Shown here: positions 19,279 through 28,322 of the stretch, piece by piece
Layout of the letters: every line of letters begins with the position of its first letter
Numbering within the stretch: position 1 is the first letter of the stretch
Assembly: GCA_015258265.1 (NCBI GenBank)
Contig: JABZIP010000004.1
Location: 41,206 to 105,205 of the forward strand
DNA from: Clostridiales bacterium
Lineage (GTDB): Bacteria; Bacillota; Clostridia; Peptostreptococcales; Anaerovoracaceae
Length of the DNA stretch: 64,000 nt
Direction: 5' to 3'
The notes under the pieces: model-generated
What the model saw: the letters and a program-made list of their open reading frames with translations, nothing else
What the model was told of the DNA's origin: nothing
Database searches by the model: none
Translations under genes and position numbers: made by a program

Positions 19279-20141
19279 TGAATGGACTTGTTGTTAAAGC
19301 GATTTCCGGATTTTTCTATGTAGAATGCGAAAATGAGGAGATTTTCGAATGTAAGGCGCGAGGAAATTTAAAAAGCGGTAAAAATAAGGTTAAAGTTGGC
19401 GATATAGTTGAAATTTTCGAAAACGAAAAGGTCATCAGCAAAGTTTTTCCGAGAAAAAACGATTTTATTCGACCGGATATCTCGAATGTAGATAGTTTTT
19501 TCTTGATATTTTCAATCAAGGAGCCGAATTTAAATTTATATCTTTTGGATAAATTCTTAGTTATGGCAAAAGATGCCGGTACTGAAATCACAATTTGCAT
19601 AAGCAAAGCGGATATTGCGACAAAACAGGAACTGGAAAGCATATCAAAAATTTACGACAATCTTTACAATACGATTTTTTTCAGCTCCAAAGAAGGAGTG
19701 AATATTGCGGAAATTGAGATGCTTATGGCAGGAAAAAAGGTGGCACTGACCGGACCTTCCGGAGCGGGCAAGTCTACACTTACCAATTTGCTTTTAGGTG
19801 CGCAAAAAATGGATGTCGGAAATCTCAGCGATAAGACAGGACGAGGCAAACATACTACCAGACATTCACAAATTTTCCATTTAAAGAACGGCGCTATGCT
19901 GTTTGATACTCCGGGCTTTACAGCATTTGAAACGGCAAGTATGGAGGAAAGAGATTTAAAGTATTGTTATCCTGAATTTGATAATTATGCGCATGAGTGT
20001 AAGTACGATAATTGCAATCATATCAACGAACCTGAATGTGGCGTAGCGTCAGCGGTTTTGGCAGGAGAAATAGCAAAAAGTCGCTATGAGTCGTATACAA
20101 AACAATTTTTTGAAATAGCAGAAAGGAATAAAAAATGGTAA
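19278..20141 (+). CDS. rsgA: Ribosome small-subunit maturation GTPase RsgA
   Basis: A GTPase that checks late assembly of the 30S subunit. It shows the circularly permuted order typical of the family: an OB-fold first, then G4 (CISKAD) before G1 (GPSGAGKSTL) and G3 (DTPGF). A C-terminal zinc knuckle has Cys and His in CKYDNCNHINEPEC. It is 287 residues. In Bacillus subtilis the homologue (cpgA) sits at the same place after prkC and is a PrkC substrate. It overlaps prkC by one base and rpe by seven. Confidence 0.96.
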   Translation: MNGLVVKAISGFFYVECENEEIFECKARGNLKSGKNKVKVGDIVEIFENEKVISKVFPRKNDFIRPDISNVDSFFLIFSIKEPNLNLYLLDKFLVMAKDAGTEITICISKADIATKQELESISKIYDNLYNTIFFSSKEGVNIAEIEMLMAGKKVALTGPSGAGKSTLTNLLLGAQKMDVGNLSDKTGRGKHTTRHSQIFHLKNGAMLFDTPGFTAFETASMEERDLKYCYPEFDNYAHECKYDNCNHINEPECGVASAVLAGEIAKSRYESYTKQFFEIAERNKKW

Positions 20142-20794
20142 GGTTGGCACCGTCGCTTTTGTCGGCAGATTTTTCACAGCTCGCAAGTGAAGTAAAAATG
20201 GTAGAGGATGCCGGTGCGCATCTTTTGCATATAGATGTTATGGACGGTCATTTTGTGCCGAATATCAGTTTCGGCTCAACTGTAATGAAAAGTCTGTTGA
20301 AAAAAACACAGTTGCCTTTTGATGTGCATCTGATGATAGAAAGACCGGACGATTATCTCGTCGAATTTGTAACGGAGCAAACGGAATTTATAGTTGTTCA
20401 TGAGGAGGCGTGTACGCATCTCAACAGGACGGTAAATCATATCAAATCGCTTGGAGTGAAAGCGGGAGTTGCGCTGAATCCTTCAACAAGTCTAAGGACT
20501 CTTGATTATATGTTCGATGAGATAGATTTGGTGCTTGTAATGTCGGTAAATCCGGGCTTTGGAGGACAGAAGTTTATCAATAGCGCAATCGGAAAAATTG
20601 AAGCGCTTGACAGTATAAAAAAAGCACACAATTTAAATTTTGAAATTCAGGTAGATGGCGGTATCGGCATTGAAAATGTTGAAAAAATAGTGAAAGCGGG
20701 AGCTACAATTATAGTTGCAGGCAGTGCTATATTCAAAGCGGAGGATATAAATCTGCAAACAAAAAAAATCCTGGAACGAATGAACAATTTTTAA
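20135..20794 (+). CDS. rpe: Ribulose-phosphate 3-epimerase
   Basis: Interconverts ribulose 5-phosphate and xylulose 5-phosphate in the pentose phosphate pathway. The TIM-barrel signatures are clear: APSLLSADF, LHIDVMDGHFVPN, MSVNPGFGGQ and VDGGI, with metal and acid-base residues in place. It is 219 residues, normal for the family. The start ATG lies inside the last codons of rsgA. It closes the def-to-rpe run, as in Bacillus subtilis. A separate strong promoter begins two bases after its stop. Confidence 0.96.
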   Translation: MVRLAPSLLSADFSQLASEVKMVEDAGAHLLHIDVMDGHFVPNISFGSTVMKSLLKKTQLPFDVHLMIERPDDYLVEFVTEQTEFIVVHEEACTHLNRTVNHIKSLGVKAGVALNPSTSLRTLDYMFDEIDLVLVMSVNPGFGGQKFINSAIGKIEALDSIKKAHNLNFEIQVDGGIGIENVEKIVKAGATIIVAGSAIFKAEDINLQTKKILERMNNF

Positions 20795-20795
20795 C

Positions 20796-20824
20796 TTGAT
20801 AAAGTATCGGAATTACTATATAAT
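20796..20824 (+). promoter_or_regulatory. Strong sigma-A promoter for the small P-loop gene
   Basis: TTGATA (20796-20801) and a perfect TATAAT (20819-20824) are exactly 17 bases apart, starting right after the rpe stop codon. Confidence 0.85.
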
Positions 20825-20883
20825 TAAATATGTATAAGTTGCTTAGTGCGATAAAATATTAAAGGTTAAAGGAGGCAGATATA

Positions 20884-21306
20884 ATGGTTAAATTGCTTAT
20901 TGGGAAAAAAGGTACAGGCAAGACTAAAATGATTATAGATCTCGCAAACGAACATGTTGAGGAAGCTAAGGGAACCGTAGTATTTATCAACAAAAATCAG
21001 AGACTGATGTGCGATATCAAACATAAAATCAGAGTTGTATGTATGGAAGATTTCCCTAATATCACAAACAGTGATGAGTATATAGGATTTTTATACGGAA
21101 TCATCAGTGGAGACCACGATATAGAAACGATTTACATAGACAGCATTTTGAAGCATGCAGATGTAAATTTGGAAGATATTAAAGAGTTTTTACATAGACT
21201 TAGCAATATGTCTAAGCGTTATGAGATTGAGTTTGTAGTTAGTCTAAGTGCAGAAAGAGATGAGCTTTCCGATCTTGAATTTGACAAATACGAAGTATTA
21301 AACTAA
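20884..21306 (+). CDS. Small P-loop ATPase-like protein of unknown function
   Basis: A 140-residue soluble protein. Residues 6-14 (GKKGTGKTK) form a Walker A loop and TIYIDS (near 79-84) could be Walker B. No DNA-binding, membrane or secretion domain is visible; it is too short to be a PilT motor, a name sometimes given to such proteins. It has an excellent ribosome site (AAAGGAGG), a near-consensus promoter and a 16-bp terminator stem, so it is expressed as a single well-insulated gene. That layout suggests steady expression of a real product. Function unknown. Confidence 0.85.
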   Translation: MVKLLIGKKGTGKTKMIIDLANEHVEEAKGTVVFINKNQRLMCDIKHKIRVVCMEDFPNITNSDEYIGFLYGIISGDHDIETIYIDSILKHADVNLEDIKEFLHRLSNMSKRYEIEFVVSLSAERDELSDLEFDKYEVLN

Positions 21307-21314
21307 CTAAATAT

Positions 21315-21355
21315 AAGAAAATAACGGTGAAAACGCTCACCGTTATTTTCTTGTG
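21315..21355 (+). terminator. Rho-independent terminator of the P-loop gene
   Basis: A perfect 16-bp inverted repeat (21315-21330 with 21337-21352) with a 6-base loop. Both arms are A/T-rich at the base, giving a T run on either strand. Confidence 0.85.
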
Positions 21356-21394
21356 ATAAGAGTACAGTTTAAGTTTATAAATATGGTATAGAGG

Positions 21395-22684
21395 ATGAGT
21401 TTATTTCGGGATATTGATGATATTTTAAATTCTGCAAAAGTTGAATTTGAAGAGCTTAAAACACAATTAGAAAGTGAAAAGGCCGCAACACCTGCAGGAC
21501 TTTTTTTTGACTATGATATAGAAAAATATGGAAGTGGAAACAAACTCGAGAATACATTTTTTTGGGGCGACAATTTAGAATTTATGAAATTGCTATTTGC
21601 AGGCGGATTGTCCGGCAAAGTGCAGCTTGTTTACATAGATCCTCCTTTTTTTTCAAAGGCAAAATACGAGGCTTATGTGGGATATAAAGGGCATATTGTG
21701 AAAAATGAGGCGTATACGGATTCTTTTTCGGGAGGAATTGCGCAGTACATCAAGATGCTTGCGATTAGACTATACTTTATTTATGAACTTCTTGCGGATA
21801 AGGGCGCTTTGTGGTTACATTTGGATTGGCATGCGGCGCATTATATGAAGATTGTCATGGACGAAATTTTCGGGGCGGAAAATTTTGTGAATGAGGTAGT
21901 ATGGGCATATAAATCGGGCGGCAGTTCCAAAAGGAGCTTTGCAAAGAAACACGACACGCTTCTATTTTATTCAAAAACAAAGGAATACTATTTTGATTTA
22001 CCGAAAGAAAAATCATATAATCGCGGACTGAGTCCGTATAGATTTAAAAATGTAAAAGAGTATCAAGATGAAACAGGGTGGTACACACTTGTAAATATGA
22101 AAGATGTTTGGAATATTGATATGCTGGGAAGAACATCAAAAGAACGCACGGGATATATGACACAAAAACCGGAGACCTTGATGATGAGAATAATCGAGAG
22201 CTGCTCCAAAAGTGGAGATTTGTGCATAGATTTTTTTTCGGGTTCGGGCAGCTTTGCATCGGCGTGTCAAAAACTTGATAGAAGCTGGCTTGCGAGCGAT
22301 TTCGGCAGTGTAGCATCGTCGATAATGCGAAAACGCTGTATAGACAATTTGAAAGATTTTAGCATCGTATATAAAAGTAATAAAAAAATAAGAAATATTT
22401 TAAATATATCCATTGAAAGATTTGAAAAAGAATATATAATTAAACTAGAAGGTATTCCTGATTCCAATAAAGATATAGATATTTGGGGAATATATGAAAA
22501 GCGCGCTGCAAGTGATTATCATATGAAAATAGTGAAAAAGCGAAGCGGCGCCGGTCAAATAGAAAATCGAATAGCAGTTGAACAAGCAGACATTGAAAAA
22601 AATAAAAAATATGCAGTATTAGCGGTTGATATATTTGGAAATATATATGAGGAGAGGCTGTATATTGGAGGTGATGATATATGA
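21395..22684 (+). CDS. Orphan N6-adenine/N4-cytosine DNA methyltransferase (beta class)
   Basis: A 429-residue SAM-dependent DNA methylase resembling type III Mod subunits. Motif IV is DPPF (near residue 87), before motif I (DFFSGSGS near residue 284), which defines the beta class. FWGDNLEFM and the helical stretch around LWLHLDWHAAHYMK are typical of the family. The region between (about 165-270) is the likely target-recognition part. No restriction endonuclease or specificity gene lies nearby, so it is solitary. Its ribosome site is poor (GAGG directly abuts the ATG), but stops exclude the nearby upstream ATG. yitT overlaps its stop (ATGA). Confidence 0.85.
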   Translation: MSLFRDIDDILNSAKVEFEELKTQLESEKAATPAGLFFDYDIEKYGSGNKLENTFFWGDNLEFMKLLFAGGLSGKVQLVYIDPPFFSKAKYEAYVGYKGHIVKNEAYTDSFSGGIAQYIKMLAIRLYFIYELLADKGALWLHLDWHAAHYMKIVMDEIFGAENFVNEVVWAYKSGGSSKRSFAKKHDTLLFYSKTKEYYFDLPKEKSYNRGLSPYRFKNVKEYQDETGWYTLVNMKDVWNIDMLGRTSKERTGYMTQKPETLMMRIIESCSKSGDLCIDFFSGSGSFASACQKLDRSWLASDFGSVASSIMRKRCIDNLKDFSIVYKSNKKIRNILNISIERFEKEYIIKLEGIPDSNKDIDIWGIYEKRAASDYHMKIVKKRSGAGQIENRIAVEQADIEKNKKYAVLAVDIFGNIYEERLYIGGDDI

Positions 22685-23607
22685 CGAGAACTAAGGCGGA
22701 ACCGGATAAAATTAAAAACTTTACCCAAAAGGATGTAAAAGATTTCCTGTTGGACTTTTTGATTATAACGGTTGCCTGCTTTATGGGCGGTATCGCGATA
22801 GTAACCATAATGATACCGTCGGGATTGTCCTCGGGAGGACTTACCGGAACGGTAAGAATTTTACAACAATACTTGCCTTTTGATTTTTCGACTATGTATT
22901 ATATCGGAGCTATTACTATACTGACGATTTGCGTGTTTGCTATGGGGATGAGGGAAGCCAGAAAGATAGCGCTCATGTCTATCATGTATCCTACGGCGGT
23001 GTTCATACTCGAGAAAATGCACTTCAAACTTTTGGATGGCGATGACCTTTTACTGTCTGCTATTTACTGCGGTGTATTCTTTGGAATATGCAACGGAATA
23101 GCGTTTTCCAGAGGGTATTCATCGGGCGGTTCGGATACGATTGCAAAGCTGGTACAGTACACTCTTTTGCCACATGTGAGCCTTAGCAAAATACTTATGG
23201 CGATAGATGCGGTGATAATAATTTTGTCGGGGTTTGTATTCGGAAGAGATATCGCACTATATGCTTTAATTACTATTGTAATATCCTCAAAATGTACGGA
23301 TTTTGTATTATTCGGACTGGAAACCAAGATAGTAAAAGTGGAGATAATTACATGCGAATCTGAAGAAATATCGAGATATATAATGAACGATATGTATAGA
23401 GGAGCATCACTTGAAAGGATAATAGGTGCTTATTCAAGGCAGACGAAGGACAAATTGGTAGTGTTATGCTCGCCTAGGGAAAGTATCAAATTAAGACAGT
23501 ATGTTGCAAAAGTTGACGACAGGGCATTTGTTGCCATTACACATATGGATGGAGTTTGGGGAAACGGTGCAGGATTTAATAATATAGACAAAGAGAGTAT
23601 AAAATAG
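22681..23607 (+). CDS. YitT family membrane protein
   Basis: A 308-residue integral membrane protein of the YitT (DUF161 plus DUF2179) family. About six hydrophobic segments run from residue 20 to 215, with the conserved PSGLSSGGLTG loop near 43-53 and SRGYSSGGSDT near 142. A soluble C-terminal DUF2179 domain runs from about 218 to 300. Molecular function is unknown in the family. It starts inside the methyltransferase stop (ATGA overlap), indicating co-transcription, and a lipoprotein gene follows 11 bases later. Confidence 0.9.
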   Translation: MTRTKAEPDKIKNFTQKDVKDFLLDFLIITVACFMGGIAIVTIMIPSGLSSGGLTGTVRILQQYLPFDFSTMYYIGAITILTICVFAMGMREARKIALMSIMYPTAVFILEKMHFKLLDGDDLLLSAIYCGVFFGICNGIAFSRGYSSGGSDTIAKLVQYTLLPHVSLSKILMAIDAVIIILSGFVFGRDIALYALITIVISSKCTDFVLFGLETKIVKVEIITCESEEISRYIMNDMYRGASLERIIGAYSRQTKDKLVVLCSPRESIKLRQYVAKVDDRAFVAITHMDGVWGNGAGFNNIDKESIK

Positions 23608-23618
23608 AGGTGAAATGT

Positions 23619-24263
23619 ATGAAAAAGATTGTAGCATTAGTAATGAGCTTTGCATTGATTCTCGCTCTTACCGGATGTGAGCAAAAGGAAGGAAAATACG
23701 ACGGAACTTGGGCTATTAACCAAATTGCAAGCACTATTAACAAGAGTATTAAAAAGGGTACAGTAATCAAGGATATGCAGCTGATAACTGAAATTTCCAA
23801 GGATACAATGTATCCTAAGGATCCGCCTGCACAAATAATTTCAGATTTTGAAGCGGACACAAAAAATTCCGATTCATTTAAGAACTTGAGGTTCAGTTAC
23901 AGAGCGTTCAAGCATGACGGAAAAATGGAAGAAGTAGAAAGCCAAACAAGCTACAAGGGCTTTTACTTAAATGTATTTTATCCGTCTATTCAGTACAATG
24001 AGATAAATCCTAAGAATATAGATACCATTGAAATTACGCATATAGATGAGGGTATTAAATACAAAATCGAGTACAAGGCATCGCACTATTCTCGCAGATA
24101 CGAGTGGGAATACGCAGCTGTTACGGAAGATTACGAAGTATTTGTAATAGATAATTCCGGCGTAATTGTGGATTACCAGGCAATTACTAAATGGAAAAAG
24201 GACGGTTTGACGCATACAAGCGACTTGAGGGCGAAGGTCGTAAGCTACGAATTATTTGATTAA
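23619..24263 (+). CDS. Lipoprotein of unknown function
   Basis: A 214-residue protein with a clear lipoprotein signal: MKK, a hydrophobic core, then the lipobox LTGC (Cys20 becomes lipidated). The mature part is rich in charged and aromatic residues (for example SYRAFKHDGKMEE) and looks like a beta-rich surface domain. No named family was recognised. ATG 23619 is preferred over a GTG nine bases upstream because AGAGGTG (23606-23612) then has proper spacing. It lies between yitT and the pyridoxal kinase gene in the same direction with short gaps. Confidence 0.8.
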   Translation: MKKIVALVMSFALILALTGCEQKEGKYDGTWAINQIASTINKSIKKGTVIKDMQLITEISKDTMYPKDPPAQIISDFEADTKNSDSFKNLRFSYRAFKHDGKMEEVESQTSYKGFYLNVFYPSIQYNEINPKNIDTIEITHIDEGIKYKIEYKASHYSRRYEWEYAAVTEDYEVFVIDNSGVIVDYQAITKWKKDGLTHTSDLRAKVVSYELFD

Positions 24264-24284
24264 AATTGGCGAAAGGTACATAAT

Positions 24285-25127
24285 ATGGCATTATCGCAAG
24301 AAAAAAGGCAAAAGAAAATAGCGGTGATAAATGATTTCAGCGGTTACGGTCGATGTTCGATAACGGTGGCGTTGCCGATAATTTCTGCACTCAAGGTACA
24401 GTGTTGCCCCCTACCGACAGCTATATTTTCAAACCATACAGGGTTTTCAAGTTTCCATATGAACGATTATACGGGATATATGAAGCAGTATTACAAGGAA
24501 TGGGAAAAGCTGGGACTTCAGTTTGATGCAATAGCAACCGGATTTTTGGGTTCAAGTGAGCAAATAGAGATAGTTTCAGATTTTATTAAAAGATTTAAAA
24601 CGAAAGATACGATAGTTTTGATAGATCCGGTTATGGGCGATTACGGTAAACTGTACCCTACATACGATATTAAGCTGGCAGGCAGAATGATTGAGCTTGT
24701 GTGTTACGCAGATATATTGATGCCCAATTTGACCGAAGCGTGTATCCTTACGGGCAAGGATTACGAACACACCCACGACGAATTTACTTTGGAAGAAATG
24801 TGCGAGGATTTGTGCGCCAAAGGACCGAAAAAAGTTGTGATTTCGGGTATAGAAAAGGGCGGAAAATTTGGAAATTACATGTATCAGGCGGGTAAAGGCG
24901 GAAAGCTGATTGAATCGTGTAAAATAGGGGAATCAAGATCGGGTACAGGTGATATTTTTTCTGCCATAATAGCCGCAGACGCTGTAAACGGGTTGGAATT
25001 TGAACGCTCGATAAACCATGCTGCTGATTTTATAGTTAAGACGATTAAGAAAACTATCGAGTATCAAATAAAGGCAGAAGAAGGAATTTGCTTTGAAGAA
25101 TATTTGGATGAAATTGGAGAATTTTAA
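24285..25127 (+). CDS. pdxY: Pyridoxal/pyridoxamine kinase
   Basis: Phosphorylates pyridoxal or pyridoxamine with ATP in vitamin B6 salvage. The ribokinase-like fold shows VINDFSGYGRCS near the N-terminus, TAIFSNHTGF, DPVMGDYGKLY, and the catalytic anion-hole GTGDIFSA near 222-229. It is 280 residues, normal for PdxY/PdxK. The start follows GCGAAAGGT. It is 21 bases after the lipoprotein gene and 1 base before the CPBP gene. PdxY is chosen over PdxK by resemblance only, so the exact substrate preference is open. Confidence 0.88.
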   Translation: MALSQEKRQKKIAVINDFSGYGRCSITVALPIISALKVQCCPLPTAIFSNHTGFSSFHMNDYTGYMKQYYKEWEKLGLQFDAIATGFLGSSEQIEIVSDFIKRFKTKDTIVLIDPVMGDYGKLYPTYDIKLAGRMIELVCYADILMPNLTEACILTGKDYEHTHDEFTLEEMCEDLCAKGPKKVVISGIEKGGKFGNYMYQAGKGGKLIESCKIGESRSGTGDIFSAIIAADAVNGLEFERSINHAADFIVKTIKKTIEYQIKAEEGICFEEYLDEIGEF

Positions 25128-25128
25128 T

Positions 25129-25959
25129 ATGGTAAAAAACAACAGGCTGGAGCTATTTAATTCTTTGGTTTTTTGCATAGGTGCTTTAAGCGTCTACGGC
25201 ATAGTTGAAAAGTATTTAGGGGATGTGTTTGATTATATAGTAGCACAAGAGAAATACGCCGGTATCAGTTACTACATGCTGGATATGATTATGTGTATAG
25301 CTTGTCTAATGTTTTACATACCATGTATGTATTACTTGAAAAAGAAAGACGGTATTGCAGTCTTTGATTTTCCAAAGAAAGAAATGAATTTCGGACTTTT
25401 GACATTGGGTGCATGTATAGTTACACTGGGAGTAAGCGGAATAACTACGGTATGGCTTGATGTAGTATATAGCTATTTGAAAGATGTACCGATTTTTAAG
25501 CAGAGCATTGCAAGTTATGAGGACAGCTGGGGAGGAATAGATAACGAACCGTATATTTTTGTGTTTTTAGCTGTGGTGATTTTCGGGCCGATTTTGGAAG
25601 AACTTATGTTTAGAGGGATACTTTTGAATATGATAGCAAAGCATTTCGGAAATGTTTTGGGAGTTTTATTTTCTTCAATCGCATTCGGAGTATGGCATAT
25701 GGAGCTGATTCAGGATGTTTACACTGCATTCTTTGCAGTGGCAATGGCAATATTATATGTATATACACGTTCTATAATGCTTCCTATTTTTTCGCATTCA
25801 CTGTTCAACTTACTGGGGACTTTACCGCCGAGCATGGAGACTACAGCAGTATCAAATATTATAGACAATCTAAATTATATTTTTATGCTGCCTGCTATGG
25901 TAATTTGCATCTTAATGACGATAGATTATAAAAAGAGGTATGGAATTGATAGAAATTAG
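25129..25959 (+). CDS. CPBP family intramembrane metalloprotease
   Basis: A membrane protein of the CAAX protease/bacteriocin-processing (CPBP, Abi) family, 276 residues with about eight membrane segments. The three family motifs are present: EELMFRG (EExxxR), FGVWHMEL (FxxxH), and SHSLFN near the C-terminus, giving the Glu and His residues that hold zinc. ATG 25129 follows GGAG and comes right after the pdxY stop; upstream TTG/ATG codons inside pdxY are less likely. It overlaps the ABC ATPase gene by 20 bases, so the protease and transporter are probably made together. Confidence 0.85.
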   Translation: MVKNNRLELFNSLVFCIGALSVYGIVEKYLGDVFDYIVAQEKYAGISYYMLDMIMCIACLMFYIPCMYYLKKKDGIAVFDFPKKEMNFGLLTLGACIVTLGVSGITTVWLDVVYSYLKDVPIFKQSIASYEDSWGGIDNEPYIFVFLAVVIFGPILEELMFRGILLNMIAKHFGNVLGVLFSSIAFGVWHMELIQDVYTAFFAVAMAILYVYTRSIMLPIFSHSLFNLLGTLPPSMETTAVSNIIDNLNYIFMLPAMVICILMTIDYKKRYGIDRN

Positions 25960-26674
25960 ACATCTAACAAAGAATTACGGAGAAAACAGAGCGTTAAACG
26001 ATTTAAATTTGATTATTAACGACGGAGAAATTTTCGGATTGATAGGGCATAACGGTGCCGGTAAATCCACGACGATCAAGACACTTGTAAGCATTATAGA
26101 ACCTACAAGCGGTGAAATTTATATCGATGGCTTGGAGCTTACCAAAAATAGAATAGATTGCAAGAAGATGATAGGGTATGTTGCGGATACTCCGGACTTG
26201 TTCCTTAAGCTCTCGGCAGATGAATATTGGGATTTTATAGCAAATGCATACGGCATCACAAAGGCGGAAAAGGAAACAAGGCTTACCGCATTGCTGACGC
26301 TTTTTGATTTGCTTGAAAAGCGCTACGATACGATTGAATCGTTTTCACACGGTATGCGACAGAAAGTTTTTGTGGTTGGAGCATTGATTTCAAACCCTAA
26401 AATTTGGATACTCGATGAGCCGATGACCGGACTCGATCCGCAGGCGGCATATGATTTAAAGGAAATGATGCGAAAACATGCGGATGCCGGAAATTCGGTG
26501 CTGTTTTCAACACATGTTTTGGAGGTTGCCGAAAAGCTGTGCGACAGAATCGGAATTTTGAAAAAAGGCGAACTCATTTACGTGGGCAGCATAGATGAAC
26601 TAAAGGAAATGCATCCTGAAAAAACTTTGGAAATGATTTATTTGGAAATGGCAGGTAGACAAAAGGAGGAATAG
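25940..26674 (+). CDS. ABC transporter ATP-binding protein
   Basis: The 244-residue ATPase half of an ABC transporter. Walker A is GHNGAGKST (near 36-44), the signature is the variant FSHGMRQK, Walker B is IWILDEP, and the switch His is in STHVLE. It matches the CcmA/NatA-like subgroup used by exporters with a separate permease. It overlaps the CPBP gene by 20 bases and the permease start is one base after its stop. The substrate is unknown. Confidence 0.92.
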   Translation: MELIEIRHLTKNYGENRALNDLNLIINDGEIFGLIGHNGAGKSTTIKTLVSIIEPTSGEIYIDGLELTKNRIDCKKMIGYVADTPDLFLKLSADEYWDFIANAYGITKAEKETRLTALLTLFDLLEKRYDTIESFSHGMRQKVFVVGALISNPKIWILDEPMTGLDPQAAYDLKEMMRKHADAGNSVLFSTHVLEVAEKLCDRIGILKKGELIYVGSIDELKEMHPEKTLEMIYLEMAGRQKEE

Positions 26675-26675
26675 T

Positions 26676-28301
26676 TTGAATTTTAAAAATGTAAAAAACT
26701 TACTATATTTAAATCTTATTTATACGGTTGTCCCTGCCACATTGGACAAACTTCGCAAGAAAAACAAAAATAAGCGAGTTAATTTGCAATGGATTATAAT
26801 TAGGCAGCATTTGTTCCTTGGAATAGCATATGTTGGTATTTTCGGAATCGGTGCAGCTGTTCTAAATGGAAATGAAACTAAATTTCTGACCTTCGTATCC
26901 GCATTTAGCGTTTTTGCAATTTTGCAGGGTGTATTGAGCGTTTTCAATGTATTTTACGAAAGCAACGATATGTCTGCGTATATGCCGCTCCCGTTTTCGG
27001 ACCTAGAAATTTTTGCGGCTAAGATGATTAGCTGTTTACTGTCGATAGTTTATTTCGTAGCGCCGATAATACTTTATTGTGTATTTATACAGTTCAATTT
27101 CAAACATGCTTTATATCAGAGCGTATTGTTTGGGGTGTTATCAAGCGCACTGATCACGACGGCGATAATCCTTACATCAGTAATTTTAACGTATCTGCTT
27201 ACTAAACTGCCTGTATTTAGAAAACACAAAAAGGTAGCTACTGCGGTCATGACGGCTGTCATAATTATAGGCACGATACTTATGGTTGTTATCATGAATA
27301 CAAGTACTATGAGAGGCGGAGCAGGTGTAGGTGCGGCTCAACTAATCGAGAAGATGCCGTTTCTTTCGGGTGTAAATCAGGTGTTTTGGCTATTTTTCGG
27401 CATAGCTGAAAATCCGTTCTCCGTTAAGGTGCTTGTGCATTTAATTGCTTGGATTGCCGCAATCGCAACCGAACTTTTCATTTGTATCAAAATGATAACA
27501 CCGAATATCTATGCGGATGCTACGGAAATGCAGACGCTTATAAGTTCGGCAAAACGCAAAAAATTGAAGGCGCATGGAAGCAGTTTGAGAGCGTCGCTGC
27601 TGCATTATCATTTGGGATTTTTAACGGATACACAGGTGCTTATTTCGTGTATAATAATGCCGCCGATAATGATTCCAATGATGCTTTTTCCTAATTTGAT
27701 GAATTTCTCGCACGAGCTTAAGGAGGTTGTATTTACATACAATTATATTCTGGTTAGCGTTGTAGCGGGGGGCATGTATGCGTTGCTTTCGATAGGCGCA
27801 CTTAGCAGCATTATAATATCGCTCGATAAAGAAAATTACAATTTTATTAAATCGCTACCGTTTGATATGGCAAAATACATCAAATACAAGTTCTATTTTG
27901 CGTACGTTTTACAGATTCTAATTCCGTTTATCTGTATATTGGGAATAGCTGCAATTTTGCGACTGCCTTGGTTTTTGATTGTTGCCGCTTTGCTTACAAC
28001 TGCACTTGCGGCTATACCGATTTGCACATCGACTATAAGAAAGGATCATGAAAATTTGCTTTTGGATTGGACAAATGTGATTCAGCTGTCGCAAAGGGGA
28101 GGATCTAAAGCTGTGATGTTCGGAAAGTTTTTCGGTATCATAATATTAGGTACAGCGGGTGTCATGATTAGCGTTTTTGTAGCAGAGAGCGCTTCTTTCG
28201 CAGTAATAGCTGCTATTGTGGCAGTAATTTATGCTTTCATATTTGTATATACGAGATATAGCATTAACAAAACGGTTAAGTACTTTAAAGAGAATTTGTA
28301 A
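26676..28301 (+). CDS. ABC transporter permease, TTG start
   Basis: A 541-residue membrane protein with about twelve hydrophobic segments, the natural partner of the preceding ATPase. It resembles large clostridial ABC-2-like permeases of roughly 520-560 residues. Translation most likely starts at TTG 26676, because AGGAGGA lies at 26664-26670 with 5-base spacing and no ATG is suitably placed. Large extracytoplasmic loops are few. The CPBP protease immediately upstream makes export of a peptide or self-defence possible, but that is inference. The AraC regulator starts 21 bases downstream. Confidence 0.85.
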   Translation: MNFKNVKNLLYLNLIYTVVPATLDKLRKKNKNKRVNLQWIIIRQHLFLGIAYVGIFGIGAAVLNGNETKFLTFVSAFSVFAILQGVLSVFNVFYESNDMSAYMPLPFSDLEIFAAKMISCLLSIVYFVAPIILYCVFIQFNFKHALYQSVLFGVLSSALITTAIILTSVILTYLLTKLPVFRKHKKVATAVMTAVIIIGTILMVVIMNTSTMRGGAGVGAAQLIEKMPFLSGVNQVFWLFFGIAENPFSVKVLVHLIAWIAAIATELFICIKMITPNIYADATEMQTLISSAKRKKLKAHGSSLRASLLHYHLGFLTDTQVLISCIIMPPIMIPMMLFPNLMNFSHELKEVVFTYNYILVSVVAGGMYALLSIGALSSIIISLDKENYNFIKSLPFDMAKYIKYKFYFAYVLQILIPFICILGIAAILRLPWFLIVAALLTTALAAIPICTSTIRKDHENLLLDWTNVIQLSQRGGSKAVMFGKFFGIIILGTAGVMISVFVAESASFAVIAAIVAVIYAFIFVYTRYSINKTVKYFKENL

Positions 28302-28322
28302 CAAGGACATCAAGGGGGAAGT

